A stretch of 64,000 nt of DNA, from NCBI GenBank assembly GCA_905221605.1, contig CAJNDS010002521.1, positions 192,501-256,500 of the forward strand, read 5' to 3'. How positions within the stretch are numbered: the first letter of the stretch is position 1; every line of letters starts with the position of its first letter. This document shows positions 1-9,600 of this stretch, one piece after another. Position numbers and translations under genes: made by a program. A model generated the notes under the pieces. The model was not told the DNA's origin. It made no database searches and saw only the letters and a list, made by a program, of their open reading frames with translations. Origin of the DNA: Symbiodinium natans (taxonomy: Eukaryota > Sar > Dinophyceae > Suessiales > Symbiodiniaceae).

Positions 1-86
1 CATGGTCATGGTGGACGTGGCGGTGCTTGTCTGGGTCTGCGTCACCACGACGAAGGAGCAAGAAGGGAACGTGCCGAAAAGACCAC
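1..86 (-). CDS. Sushi-like exon fragment with Thr-rich tail (runs off the window edge)
   Basis: Starts after the acceptor CTACCCAG|GT. It encodes GLFGTFPSC, the end of a CCP module, then a Thr/Ser/Gln-rich linker (TQTQTSTATST). It joins in phase to the island at 205-276, giving CSADGGLFGTFPSC across the junction. The left end is the window edge. Confidence 0.45.
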
Positions 87-204
87 CTGGGTAGCCCAGT
101 AACCATATTACAATAAGGGCACCTTTTTTTTGGGGTTGGTTACTTTACAAGGGAACCTTGAACCAAAAAAAAGGGAAAAAGGCACCACTGGGCTACCAAG
201 CCAC

Positions 205-276
205 CATCGGCAGAGCAAGTGAGCACAGAGCTGCTTCCCTCCCACCCCGGGGCGCAGGAGACGTTGCAGCTACCAC
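205..276 (-). CDS. Sushi-like exon
   Basis: Encodes GGSCNVSCAPGWEGSS followed by LTCSADG. Acceptor CTCCAAG|GT and donor GATG|GTGGC. In phase with both neighbours (435-542 and 1-86). Known CCP spacing C-x3-C-x2-G-W then C-x-x-D-G. Confidence 0.5.
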
Positions 277-434
277 CTTGGAGACCAGATGAACCCTCAA
301 AGGGCTTATGGCCCATCTACCTGAATAGGAATTATGGTAGTATAGGGTATATGAAACCCTAAACCCTAAACCCTAAACCCTAAACCCAAAACTCTAAACC
401 CTAAACCCTAAACCCTAAGTCCTCAGTAAGGCAC

Positions 435-542
435 CCGTCACCACGCCCGCGCAGTCGTGCGCGTACTGGGCGCCCGATGGGAAGTTGTAGAAGCATCCTG
501 TGGGCGCGCAGTTGGGCATCGTGCCCCTCAGCCCGACATCGC
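435..542 (-). CDS. Sushi-like exon
   Basis: Encodes GTMPNCAPTGC, the module boundary P-x-C-x4-C, and then AHDCAGVVTG, the start of the next module. Acceptor AACTGAG|GC and donor ACGG|GTGCC. Its right flank leads into TTTAGGG repeats and its left flank into CCCTAAA repeats. Confidence 0.5.
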
Positions 543-840
543 CTCAGTTCTTGAGTCTTGGGGTTTAGGGTTTAGGGTTTAGGGTTTAGGGTTTGGGGTT
601 TAGGGTTTAGGGTTTGGGGTTTGGGGTTTAGGGCTTATAGTGCTTAGAGCCTAGGGTTTAGGGACTAGGGCTATGAATTTGGAGTTCAGAGTGCAGGTTC
701 AGGGATGGCAAACTAGACCTAGAACCCAATTTTTAGGGTACTTATAGCCCTGATCATAGCTACCCATGAACCTCCAAAACCCTAAACCCTAAACCCTAAA
801 CCCTCAACCCTAAACCCTAAACCCTAAACCCTAAACCCTC

Positions 841-944
841 AGCTGCGAGCGGGCGTATCGCAGAGAAGCGGCCTGGGACCTGCCCAGGGAGCAGCGCCAG
901 CCCGGACTGAGACCCTGCGCAGGTCCAGCTCTGCAAGCTGCCAC
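841..944 (-). CDS. Possible sushi-like exon
   Basis: Open frame with GSLQSWTCAGSQSG, resembling the W-x-C step of a CCP module, between CCCTAAACCC (left) and GGGTTTAAGG (right). Acceptor CCACGAG|GT. The donor is ambiguous (GA of GAGGGTTT, or GT of GTTTAGGG). Cysteine content is low, so this is weaker than its neighbours. Confidence 0.3.
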
Positions 945-1195
945 CTCGTGGAGGGTTTAAGGTTTAGGGTTTAGGGTTTAGGGTTTAGGGTTTAGGGTTT
1001 GGGGTTAGGGGTTAGGGTTAGGGTTTAGGGTTTCGGGTTTCGGGTTTAGGGTTCAGGGTTTAGGGTCTAGGGCCCAGGGAAGCGGAGGGATCCTAGGTGC
1101 TGTCCCCTTGAAGCTCCCAGAAGTATTCGGACCCTCTGAATCCAACAGGGGAAAATATTGGAAATCGCAAGCTCCTTCCGGACTTCGGTTTAGGG

Positions 1196-1307
1196 TTTGA
1201 GGTTTAGGGTTTAGGGTTTAGGGTTTAGGGTTTAGGGTTTAGGGTTTCGGGTTTAGGGTTTAGGGTTTAGGGTTTAGGGGTTGAGGTTTAGGGTTTAGGG
1301 TTTAGGG
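1196..1307 (+). repeat. TTTAGGG array
   Basis: Near-perfect heptamers with single-base variants (TTTCGGG, TTGAGG). The stretch 945-1683 around it holds further TTTAGGG and CCCTAAA runs and no convincing exon. A non-repeat loop at 1308-1360 separates it from CCCTAAA units at 1365-1432. Confidence 0.85.
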
Positions 1308-1683
1308 CTACAAAGTCCAGGCCTCCAAACTTCTGGTGCCTTTGGTGGCTACCCTTCAAACACTAAACCCTAAACCCTAAACCCTAAACCCTAAACCCTA
1401 AACCCTAAACCCTAAACCCTAAACCCTAAACCCGTGTTGTACTAGGCGCCCCCAAAAAGGACCCTCCCGTTTCAGGTGTCAACTAAGTTCAGGGTGCCCG
1501 CGCCCCACCTCCCTCATCCTAGGGTTTAGGGTTTGGGGTTTAGGGTTTAGGGGTTAGGGGTTAGGGTTTAGGGTTTAGGGTTTAGGGTTTAGGGTTTAGG
1601 GTTTAGGGGTTTAGGGTTTTGGGTTAGGGTGTAGGGTTTAGGGGTTTAGGGTTTTGGGCTTAGCGCGACAAACTAAGATCCAC

Positions 1684-1796
1684 AGCTGTGCTGAAAAGTG
1701 CCAATGGAGCTGCCAGAAGCATCGGCGTAGCCAGGGGCGCAAAATGCCGAGCAGCTGCCCCCGAAGTGGATCCCGCTGCAGGTGTGGAGCACGTTC
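1684..1796 (-). CDS. Sushi-like exon
   Basis: Encodes LHTCSGIHFGGSCSAFCAPG followed by a Tyr: a clear C-x8-C-x3-C-x2-G-Y half-module. Acceptor GTCTCCAG|GA; donor probably CAGCT|GTGG. Longer overlapping open frames here lack the cysteine pattern and are shadows. Confidence 0.5.
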
Positions 1797-1799
1797 CTG

Positions 1800-3487
1800 G
1801 AGACAACCCAGAATCTGCAATTCGAAGGATTTCTGCGTAGTTTCCGATATTTGTTGAGCAAAATGCTGATGTCCCTTCACAGCCTAGCACTCTGAGAGCC
1901 GTTAAACCCTTCTAAAGAGGCAAAACTCTAGCACCCCGAAGACGTTTCAAGCCCAGAAAGCCCCGAATGCTCTTGAAGCCCTGGAAGCCCCTTGAACAGT
2001 GCAAACCCTTTAGCAAGACATCAAGCCATTAACAGAACTTAACGGTTTTAGGGTTTAGGGCCCTAAAAGCCTTAAACCCTAAAGCCTTGGACCTCTCAAC
2101 CCGAACAAAAACCTTGAAACCCTCAAACCCCCTTGAATTCCCCCCCCCCCCCCCCCTACACAACACTGAAACCCCCAACCCTAAAACCCTTAAACCCCCT
2201 TGAGCCCGGTTGAGACCCAAAACCTAAACCCTTGAAACTCCCTCAACACCCCAAAAACCATGGCACTCTTGAAACTAGACCCAAGAGCAACCTAGGAGCA
2301 AAAAGGGGTTAAAAAGGCTGAGAAGGGAAGCTACACCCCAGAAACAGGGAATACGGGCCTACTCGGAGTCCTTGGAAACCTTTGAACTCTAAATCCCGAA
2401 GCCCGAAAACCAAAATCTTGAAAGCCCCCCAAAAGCCAAAGCATAAAAAAACCCCGAAAAACAAACCCCCAAAACAACTACAGCCCCAAATGCAAAACTC
2501 TAAAATTCCGAGCGACAAAGCGCCCCCCCCCCCCCCCCCAGCAGAAAAAACATCCTTAAAAATGCCAGAAATGAGGCATCATAATCACACTAATAAGACT
2601 AACAATAGCAAATAGAAATAGTAATCATAATGACGAACTAAAAAATGAACCTAAAGCCCGAAACAAAAGAACGAACAATCCAAACAACCGAAGAAAACTA
2701 AAATCCAAAAACTACTAATTGCTTAAGAACCCCCCCAAACAAAAAAAATGTATGTATAAATGAAATAAACGGTGAAACCCTTATATTGCCCTTATAGGCA
2801 AGAATATAGTTATTGTTAATGTTTTCGGGTTCCTAAGCAAACAGAGCTTAGTAACCTAGGGATGAGAAGGGTGCCCTTTTTGGTCTCACGCGGCTGAGAA
2901 GGGAGCTGCACGCCAAAAAACAGCAATAAGCGCCGACTCTTGGTCCTACAAAACCTTTTGAACTCTAGGCCCCCTCCGAAAAGCCAAAACCCCCCTAAAC
3001 CCTAAACCCCCCTATAGCCTAAACCACCCTAAACCACCCTAAACCCTAATCCCTAAACCCTAAGCCCTAAACCCTAAACCCTAAACCCTAAACCCTAAAC
3101 CCTCCACCTTCAAAGAAGGGGTTTAGCAGCCCTGAAACCCTTGGACCGCTCGGAGGCCAAGGCTCTGCAAAGGGGCGGAGAAGCTGCCTTGACTCAGGCT
3201 TCGTTGAGGGTTTAAGGTTTGGGGTTTAGGGTGTAGGGTTTTAAGGTTTAGGGTTTGGGGTTTAGGGTTTAGGGTTTGGGGATGGAGGTTGAGGGTTTTG
3301 GGTGTAGGGTCTGGGGTTTGGGGGGCTCGGGGTTCGGGGTTTGAGGTTCTGGGATTAGGAGGTGTGGGGTTTGGGGTTTGGGGTTTGGGCCTTCCAGCTT
3401 CCTTCGGAAAGACATCCTAAACGACACAGAGTCGCAAGTAACACCCTAGTCGCCTTAGACCCTAAACCCGAAACCCTATGGTCCGAC
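1800..3487. repeat. Degenerate telomere-like tract without a clear exon
   Basis: Decayed CCCTAAA/CCCTTGAAACC-type repeats, two poly-C runs (2140-2156 and 2521-2539), an AT-rich stretch at 2570-2830, and perfect CCCTAAA units near 3050-3100. An island at 3100-3205 has the right flanks but no cysteine pattern. Confidence 0.6.
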
Positions 3488-3565
3488 CCAGTGGCACTCC
3501 AGTGGGTGGCAGGCAGAGCTTGAATTGGCGACGGCTGCACCGTCGCTGGTGCAGACGTAGGTCAC
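3488..3565 (-). CDS. Sushi-like exon
   Basis: Encodes VTYVCTSDG and then ACHPLEC, the second half of a CCP module. Acceptor CATCTCCAG|GT and donor CACTGG|GTCGG. Phase 0 at its start matches the phase-0 end of the island at 3958-4042, which together form one complete module. Confidence 0.55.
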
Positions 3566-3624
3566 CTGGAGATGAAAGCATGTGGTCTTGGGTTCAGTTC
3601 ACTTCAGTTTAAGTGTCAGATTTA

Positions 3625-3715
3625 TATACTGTCCTATACATATATATATGTATATGCACATATGTATTTACATGCATATTTCACACATACGTATACACAT
3701 ATGCTACATATGCAT
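3625..3715. repeat. AT-rich TATG/TACA microsatellite
   Basis: Degenerate alternating purine-pyrimidine run (TATATATATG, CACATATG, CATACGTATACAC) in the centre of the proposed intron 3566-3957. No coding signal; the small frames through it are shadows. Confidence 0.6.
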
Positions 3716-3957
3716 GCGAACCTGCAGATATTACAACTGCACACATGCGGGTTGTCCATGATTCCTTTTCTGAGCAACCCCCTACCGCCGTCACAGTCTA
3801 CAACGGGAAGACTCAGCCGCCACCACGAGGCAAACCAAACAGACCAAAATTCTTAGACTCTTAAACCCTATACGTTTTTCTGTGTGAAACTACAAGCCCA
3901 GGCGCTTCTTCGTCTTTTGGCCAAAACACACAAGAATATGCCTCAAAACCGAGGAAC

Positions 3958-4042
3958 ATCCTGGCCGGAGTAGCCATGTGCACAGGTCCGCTCACAGGCC
4001 TCGCCCGTTCGCACTCCAGTGCAGTTGTCCTCCACACGAGGG
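3958..4042 (-). CDS. Sushi-like exon
   Basis: Encodes DNCTGVRTGEACERTCAHGY, the first half of a CCP module (C-x8-C-x3-C-x2-G-Y). Acceptor CAAGCAG|CC and donor CAGGAT|GTTCC. The intron to the next exon (3566-3957) is AT-rich at its centre and is not built of heptamers. Confidence 0.5.
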
Positions 4043-4439
4043 CTGCTTGCTGGCAGTCCAGAACCTTACTGAGTTGCAAGTAAGGATTGGGGCTTAGGGT
4101 TTAGGGTTTAGGCTTGAGGGTTTAGGGCTTACAAGACGCTGCCATTTATTACGTACTCGTACTATGCCACATGAATTAAAGTGAAGGTTGAGCTTCTTCT
4201 CATCCCTAAGCCCTAACCCTACAGCCCTAAACCACGAAAAGGGGCTACTAAAGCTGTGCACGCGCGCGATGGGAGTGCGCCCCTAAAGCTAACCGCACGT
4301 GTACACTGATACACACCCTAAACCCGAAACCCAAAACCCAAAACCCTAAACCCTAAACCCTAAGCCCTACACCCTAAACCCTAAACCCTAAACCCCTAAA
4401 CCCTATCATGAAACCCTAAACCCTAAACCCTAAACCCTC

Positions 4440-4531
4440 TGAGCCAAGTGAAGGGGCTGCAAGGCTCCGGCTCGCAGGTGGGCGGCTGGCCCTCGAGGCT
4501 GGTGGCCCCGGAGGTCGCATTGTAGCTGCAC
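4440..4531 (-). CDS. Sushi-like exon
   Basis: Encodes CSYNATSGATSLEG then PPTCEPEPC, a second half-module with the P-x-C-x-x-x-C end. Acceptor CTACCCAG|GT directly follows CCCTAAA repeats (minus strand). The donor lies within GAGGGTTTAGGG (left boundary uncertain by about 5 nt). Confidence 0.5.
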
Positions 4532-4535
4532 CTGG

Positions 4536-4830
4536 GTAGGGTTTAGGGTTTAGGGTTTAGGGTTTAGGGTTTAGGGTTTAGGGTTTAGGGTTTAGGGTTT
4601 AGGGTTTAGGGTTTAGGGTTTAGGGTTTAGGGTTTAGGGTTTAGGGTTTATTTAGGGTTTAGGGTTTAGGGTTTAGGGTTTAGGGTTTAGGGTTTAGGGT
4701 TTAGGGTTTAGGGTTTAGGGTTTAGGGTTTAGGGTTTAGGGTGTAGGGTGTAGGGTGTAGGGTGTAGGGTTTCGGGTTTAGGGTTTAGGGTTTAGGGTTT
4801 AGGGTTTAGGGTTTAGGGTTTAGGGTTTCG
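4536..4830 (+). repeat. TTTAGGG array
   Basis: About 40 near-perfect TTTAGGG units with a short run of the variant GTGTAGGG near 4741-4765. This is the canonical telomere unit of dinoflagellates, plants and several algae, here interstitial. It follows directly on the right edge of the exon at 4440-4531. Confidence 0.9.
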
Positions 4831-5094
4831 GGTAGCTGCACAGCTGGAGGTTTGGGGTTGTAGGTTTAGGGTTTTAGGGCTGTTTTATCAGATTTAGGCA
4901 CCTGGGCTGCTTCTTGCGAAGGTTTTTAGGGTTTGAGGATTGCCGGGTTCAGGGCTCTAGGGCTCTAGGGCTTTGGGGGCTTCAGGGTTTAGGGTTGTAG
5001 GGTTTCAGAGCTCAGGGATGTAAGCCCTAAACCCTAAACCCTAAACCCTAAACCCTAAACCCTAAACCCTAAACCCTAAACCCTAAACCCTAAC

Positions 5095-5178
5095 AGCAGC
5101 CAAGGCACTGCCAGGTCTCCGCGGAACTGCCGTTGCTGAACATGTAGCCGTTCGCACAGAAAACCACGCAGGACCGGC
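5095..5178 (-). CDS. Sushi-like exon next to the retroelement A insertion
   Basis: Encodes SCVVFCANGYMFSNGSSAET and then WQCLGC: C-x3-C-x2-G-Y ... W-x-C. Acceptor CCCTTAG|GC and donor GCTGCT|GTTAGGG, where both splice sites are formed by the telomere-like repeat. The upstream intron now contains element A. Confidence 0.5.
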
Positions 5179-5390
5179 CTAAGGGTTTAGGGTTTAGGGT
5201 TTAGGGTTTAGGGTTTAGGGTTTAGGGTTTAGGGTTTAGGGTTTAGGGTTTAGGGTTTAGGGTCCCCCTGTTTTCTCTCCTGTGCCTGAGTTTTGAGTCT
5301 GAGTTTTGAATACGGTAACCCAAAATCCTGCCCTGGAGGTTCCTGGGTAGTTTGCAAGTAGGGTTGAGGGAAGTAGGGCACCAAAACTTC

Positions 5391-5678
5391 TCACCCTATT
5401 TGGGGAACTTATAACCCTACTACTTAGGGTACTTATAACCCTATCTGGGGTACTTACAACCCTATTTGGGGTACTTATAACCCTATCTGGGGTACTTATA
5501 ACCCTGCTTAGGGTGCTGATAACCCTACTACTTAGGGTACTTATAACCCTATCTGGGGTACTTATAACCCTACTTATAATGCTGATAACCCAACTTAGGG
5601 TAATTATAACCCTATTTGGGGTACTTATAACACTACTTAGGGTACATATAACCCTAGTTAGGGTAATTATAACCCTAT
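5391..5678. repeat. About 21-bp satellite next to retroelement A
   Basis: About a dozen degenerate copies of a unit containing GGGTACTTATAACCCTA. GGGT and ACCC ends make each unit partly self-complementary, and it looks derived from telomere-like heptamers. Element A inserted at the final CTAT of this array. Confidence 0.75.
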
Positions 5679-5974
5679 TGTGAAGTCGACCAGCACTGGA
5701 CTTGCACTAAGCCAATGCAATCACAGCCCGGCCACGCTGTTTTACGACTTCGCGAGTTCAAGCACTTGTGCAGCTACGCCTGAGTGCGTCCGGTCGGACC
5801 GCACAGCAACCTAAGAGCTACTGTACGACTCTACCGTGCTCAAAGGCACAAGCTCGGTACTTGAGCCAAAATATTGGCATTGTAACGAATTGCAAAACTA
5901 CACATGCAAAGAAAACTACAGTACTGGTTCTGGCAGCTCTGCACATGCAACGTGCGTGTTTAGACCTGCTCACA
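5679..5974 (-). repeat. 3' LTR of copy A
   Basis: TGTGAAGTCG...CTGCTCACA, 296 bp. Contains a spliced-leader-like segment at 5860-5878 (minus strand). Near-identical to 22639-22934. Its 60 bp nearest 5974 (U3 on the coding strand) differ completely from copies B, C and D. Confidence 0.93.
5860..5878 (-). other. Spliced-leader-like segment in the LTR
   Basis: The minus strand reads GCCAATATTTTGGCTCAAG. The last 12 nt equal the 3' end of the conserved 22-nt dinoflagellate spliced leader, and the leader's GCCA lies just before, separated by 3 extra nt. The same segment is at 22820-22838, 33376-33394, 50378-50396, 59084-59102 and 59892-59910, with G for A in the spacer in three of them. Confidence 0.6.
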
Positions 5975-6662
5975 TTCGCCCCTCAGCCGAGGCTTCCAGC
6001 TCATCTCGAGCTCGGAGTGCAGCAGGCACTCGCGCTGAACACAGAAAGGGAAGGGAGAGGGTGTCGCGTGCGACCGCGGTGGTCCGCACATCATGAGCAT
6101 TGGCATGCGGCAGGGACGCTAGCCCGCACCACCACACGAACGCACGACGACGGCAACCCTCAGCGACCCTAAACCACCCTTTCCCAGGAGGTCCTCACCC
6201 TTTTGCTGGTGGGCGAGGCTCTTGAATCCTCGAGCTGGTCTCTAGCTGCCAGTACGCAGACTATGGTACAAATGGTACACTGTACACTACCGGTCCTAAG
6301 CTACGGCTACGGCTACTCACCTATCCGGAACTACCCTACGGGCTACCAGACTCAGCGAGAGCCGCGCACATGGCTTGTGCCGCAGGCAATGCAACTCACA
6401 CGCGCTTCGGCGAGCGCATTGCCGCGACCAGGACACGGTCTGCAGCACCTGCAAAAGAGCACCCTCGGCACGAGGGGCCACAGGCAGGGCGGAGGAGAAA
6501 GGTGCGGGGAATGCAAAATGGGCAGGTTTCCAACCTGCCGCGGCCTTTCGCCCGCAGTCAAGCAAAAGAAAGTGCAAAAGGTTGGCGAAGCAACGTGCCG
6601 TGCTGCAACGCCTGCTCTGATAATGCGTGGATGCATACCACGCCGCGCCAACTGGCCGCAGC

Positions 6663-9600
6663 CTACTCGATACCCTGTGGAGCAGTGTTGGGGGCACGAG
6701 TGGCGTTGCCAGCAACGTTGGAGCTACTGGCTCGCTCCAACTGAGGGCGCCTTGCGACCGCCTCATCGAGGGAGAATGCCTCAGCCGACACCCTCTGGAA
6801 ATCCTCGATGTAGGACTGCGCGACCGGGTGCGTCTTGGGGACCTCAAGCTTAACCCCTGCCTCCGCATTGGCTTTGCTGCTTGTGGTAAAATTGAGGCTC
6901 CCAATCAGCACCACCGCGCCATCAGGCCGCAGTCGGCAAAGGGCCTTGGCATGGTGCAGCCCTTGAATCCCGGTGCCTACCCTAGCCCCGCGGCCGTCGC
7001 GAGCATAGGCGTCGCGCACGGATGAGCCGCAACCCACCTTCACCTCGGCACCTGCAGCCGCCAAGCGTTTCAACGCTTGCCACTGAAGTTTGGTGCGGTG
7101 GCATTGTCCCATGTCGGCGACAATCCGAACGCTTGCGCCCTTGCTAAGCGACGCTTCGATTGCCTCGATGCAGGATGGGCAATCTAAGCTGTACGCCCGG
7201 ATGTAGATCACCTCCTCTGCTGCTCCAGACCCAAGCAGCGTTTGGGCGGCCTGAACGTATGGCCCGCCCGCAAGGAATTCCGCTTCTTTGACTGGAGAAC
7301 TCCTAGCGGGGGCTGGGCCCTTGTTCCTCCGGCCGGGTGTGCGCGCCACAGCGGCAGTGGCGGCACGTTGCACGGAGCCGGACTGTGCGTGGGCTGCGCT
7401 CGCTCCATCTGCTGGGGCCGCGGCCAGGTCACGACCCGCGAGCCCCTGAAAGCAGGAGAGCCCGCGGCTCTTGGCCGCAAGTTGGGAGAAACATCCTTCA
7501 CTGTTCCCCAAACCCAACACAACCTTACCCTTAGCCAGGGCTTCGGAGGCGGTACTCCGAATGGAGTCTGTGAGCGCAGGACCCGCGCCTCGCTGGGCCG
7601 CGTGCAAAAACCCTAGGGAACGAGCGGTGTCCATTGCGGCATCGCAATGCCCGCAACGTCCCTCTGCCAGGTAAGCACGACAGCCACAGGCAGCTGTCTC
7701 CTCCTTGAGGTGCACCCAAACCTTATGGGTCACCCCTTTCTTGGAGCTCGCGACCTCAAACGTCGCTTCAGAGCCAAGGAGTTGAGACAGCCGCGCCTCA
7801 GGGGCCGCGGTGTTGCCATGTCGCATATGCGCAATGCGATTGGCAACGGCACGACTCACGTACCACAGAACAGCGCCGCACAAAATCACTACTACCAGAG
7901 TGATGGCTGTTCCGGCGACCCACACGGTCCGCCTGGCCCCATGACCGATTTCCTCGACAACGTCGGCCGAAACCGTTGCAACCGCGTGCATGGAGTCCTC
8001 GACAACATGCACAACCCCGCGGTGCAACTGCAAGGCAATCGGCGCCGACGCTGCAGCCGCCAGGCCCCACCAGCCGTTGATGTTCCCGTTGAGGGCGTGC
8101 ATCAACCGATTGAGGAGCCCGCGACCCAGGAAAAAGGGGGTCCGCGGCGGAAGCGGAACACTTGGCGGCGGCCGGGCCGACCCGCACGGGAAGGCTGGGA
8201 CCCAGCTTGTGCTTGGGCGGGGTTGGAGCGCGGCAACAATGCCCGCGGCGTAAGCGCCCCAGGCGTACTTGCCCCTCCCCTTGGGCTTGCCCTTGGCATC
8301 GGACTTGCCTCTGCCCTTCGGCTTGCCCTGGCCCTTGCCACGGGCGTCTGCCCAAGCACTCCAAGGGTCGCGGCCCTTGCCGTACGTCGCCTCTTCGCGA
8401 CGTCTCTTGCCGCCCCTCTTCTTGTGTTTGTTTCTAAGAAGAGGTTGGATGGTTTCTTGGTCCATCGCACGATTGGCCAGAAGGATCTCGTACTCCAGCT
8501 CGTCCTGGCTGCTTTCGGAGCCCGAGTCCCTCTCTTCGCCGCGCCGCGGATCAGGGATCCCGCGGGAAACGACCTCTGCCAAGCGGAGAGGCGTGCTGCA
8601 CCGAAAGCACAGCTGCCTGAATGAAAGGTTCCATTCATAGCAGTTAGGGCACTGCCACCCTGCTATGCGGAGCGCCTCGCTGATGTGATCATCGCGCTCC
8701 GCCTTCTCCGCCTGGCGCCGCTCCCGCTTCTTGGCGCGCTCGGCCGCCTGCGCCTCCTCGGCCGCCTGGAGGGCTTCAGCGAGTTCCTCATCGCTGAGAA
8801 GCCTCGCGGCATCTGCCCGCGCTTGCTGTTCTTCAAGCTCTTCGGCAGAAAACCTCCGCCTCCATTGCTCTGGCGCGGTTTGAGGATCTACCTCCCACCA
8901 CCCGATGTCGATCCCGTTGATCCATCGGCCGTCGCACGGGGCGCCCGCATTCGGGCCGCCCGCGTGCGTGGTGAGGCACTGGTCCTCGGTGACCGGGTTA
9001 ATGGCTTCGCAGAAGAAGCACCGCCAGCTGCCGTAGGGGTAAAAGCGGCCTTCGACGTAGGCTCGGTTGGCTGGGAGGGCGACATCGTCCGCCTCATCCG
9101 CGGTGCCCGCCTCCATCTCAACCGAGACCTCCTCGTCTTTGACAACCTCAGTTTCCTCCTCCTGTTCCTCCTTGACCAGGGGCTCTTTCTGCTCCCGGCC
9201 AACGTTGAGGTGGGACTCAGTGCGAACCTCGGCGCGCATCAGAATGACGTCAAGGCTGTCCGCGGCTGGGTCGCCCGCGAAGAAGGAATCGATCTCTTGG
9301 GCATGGAGATCGTCAAGAGGCGTCACCAGGTCTGGCGAATAATCCCGCTTGGAACGGCGCTCTGCAAGGCGCTGCTGAACGTCGCCCTTCGGCGGCTCGA
9401 GGGCCCGCCCGCGCGGAGCGGCTTCCCGCGGAGGTCCCGGCTCGGCTTCCTCCGTGGGCTCGCTCTTGGGCGTGGACCCTCCACCGCTACTCTCTGGAGC
9501 GGGATCCAGCTCGGGGTCATCGCGAAGCCACCCCGGCGGATGACTACCACCATAAATGTGGTGCGACCCGTCCTCAAGCTGGATTCGGTCCCCTCTCTTC

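Noticed and set aside
1433-1530. Island with exon-type flanks
   Set aside because: Stops in all three minus-strand frames and no cysteine pattern.
4536-5264. A chromosome end (true telomere)
   Set aside because: Heptamer arrays occur in both orientations, are short, alternate with unique islands, and are followed on both sides by many kb of other sequence.
6203-6904. Overlapping frames of 100-216 residues on both strands near the 3' end of copy A, repeated in B and D
   Set aside because: Shadows of the PLD coding frame and of the GC-rich untranslated region; no domain pattern, and the real frame is on the minus strand.
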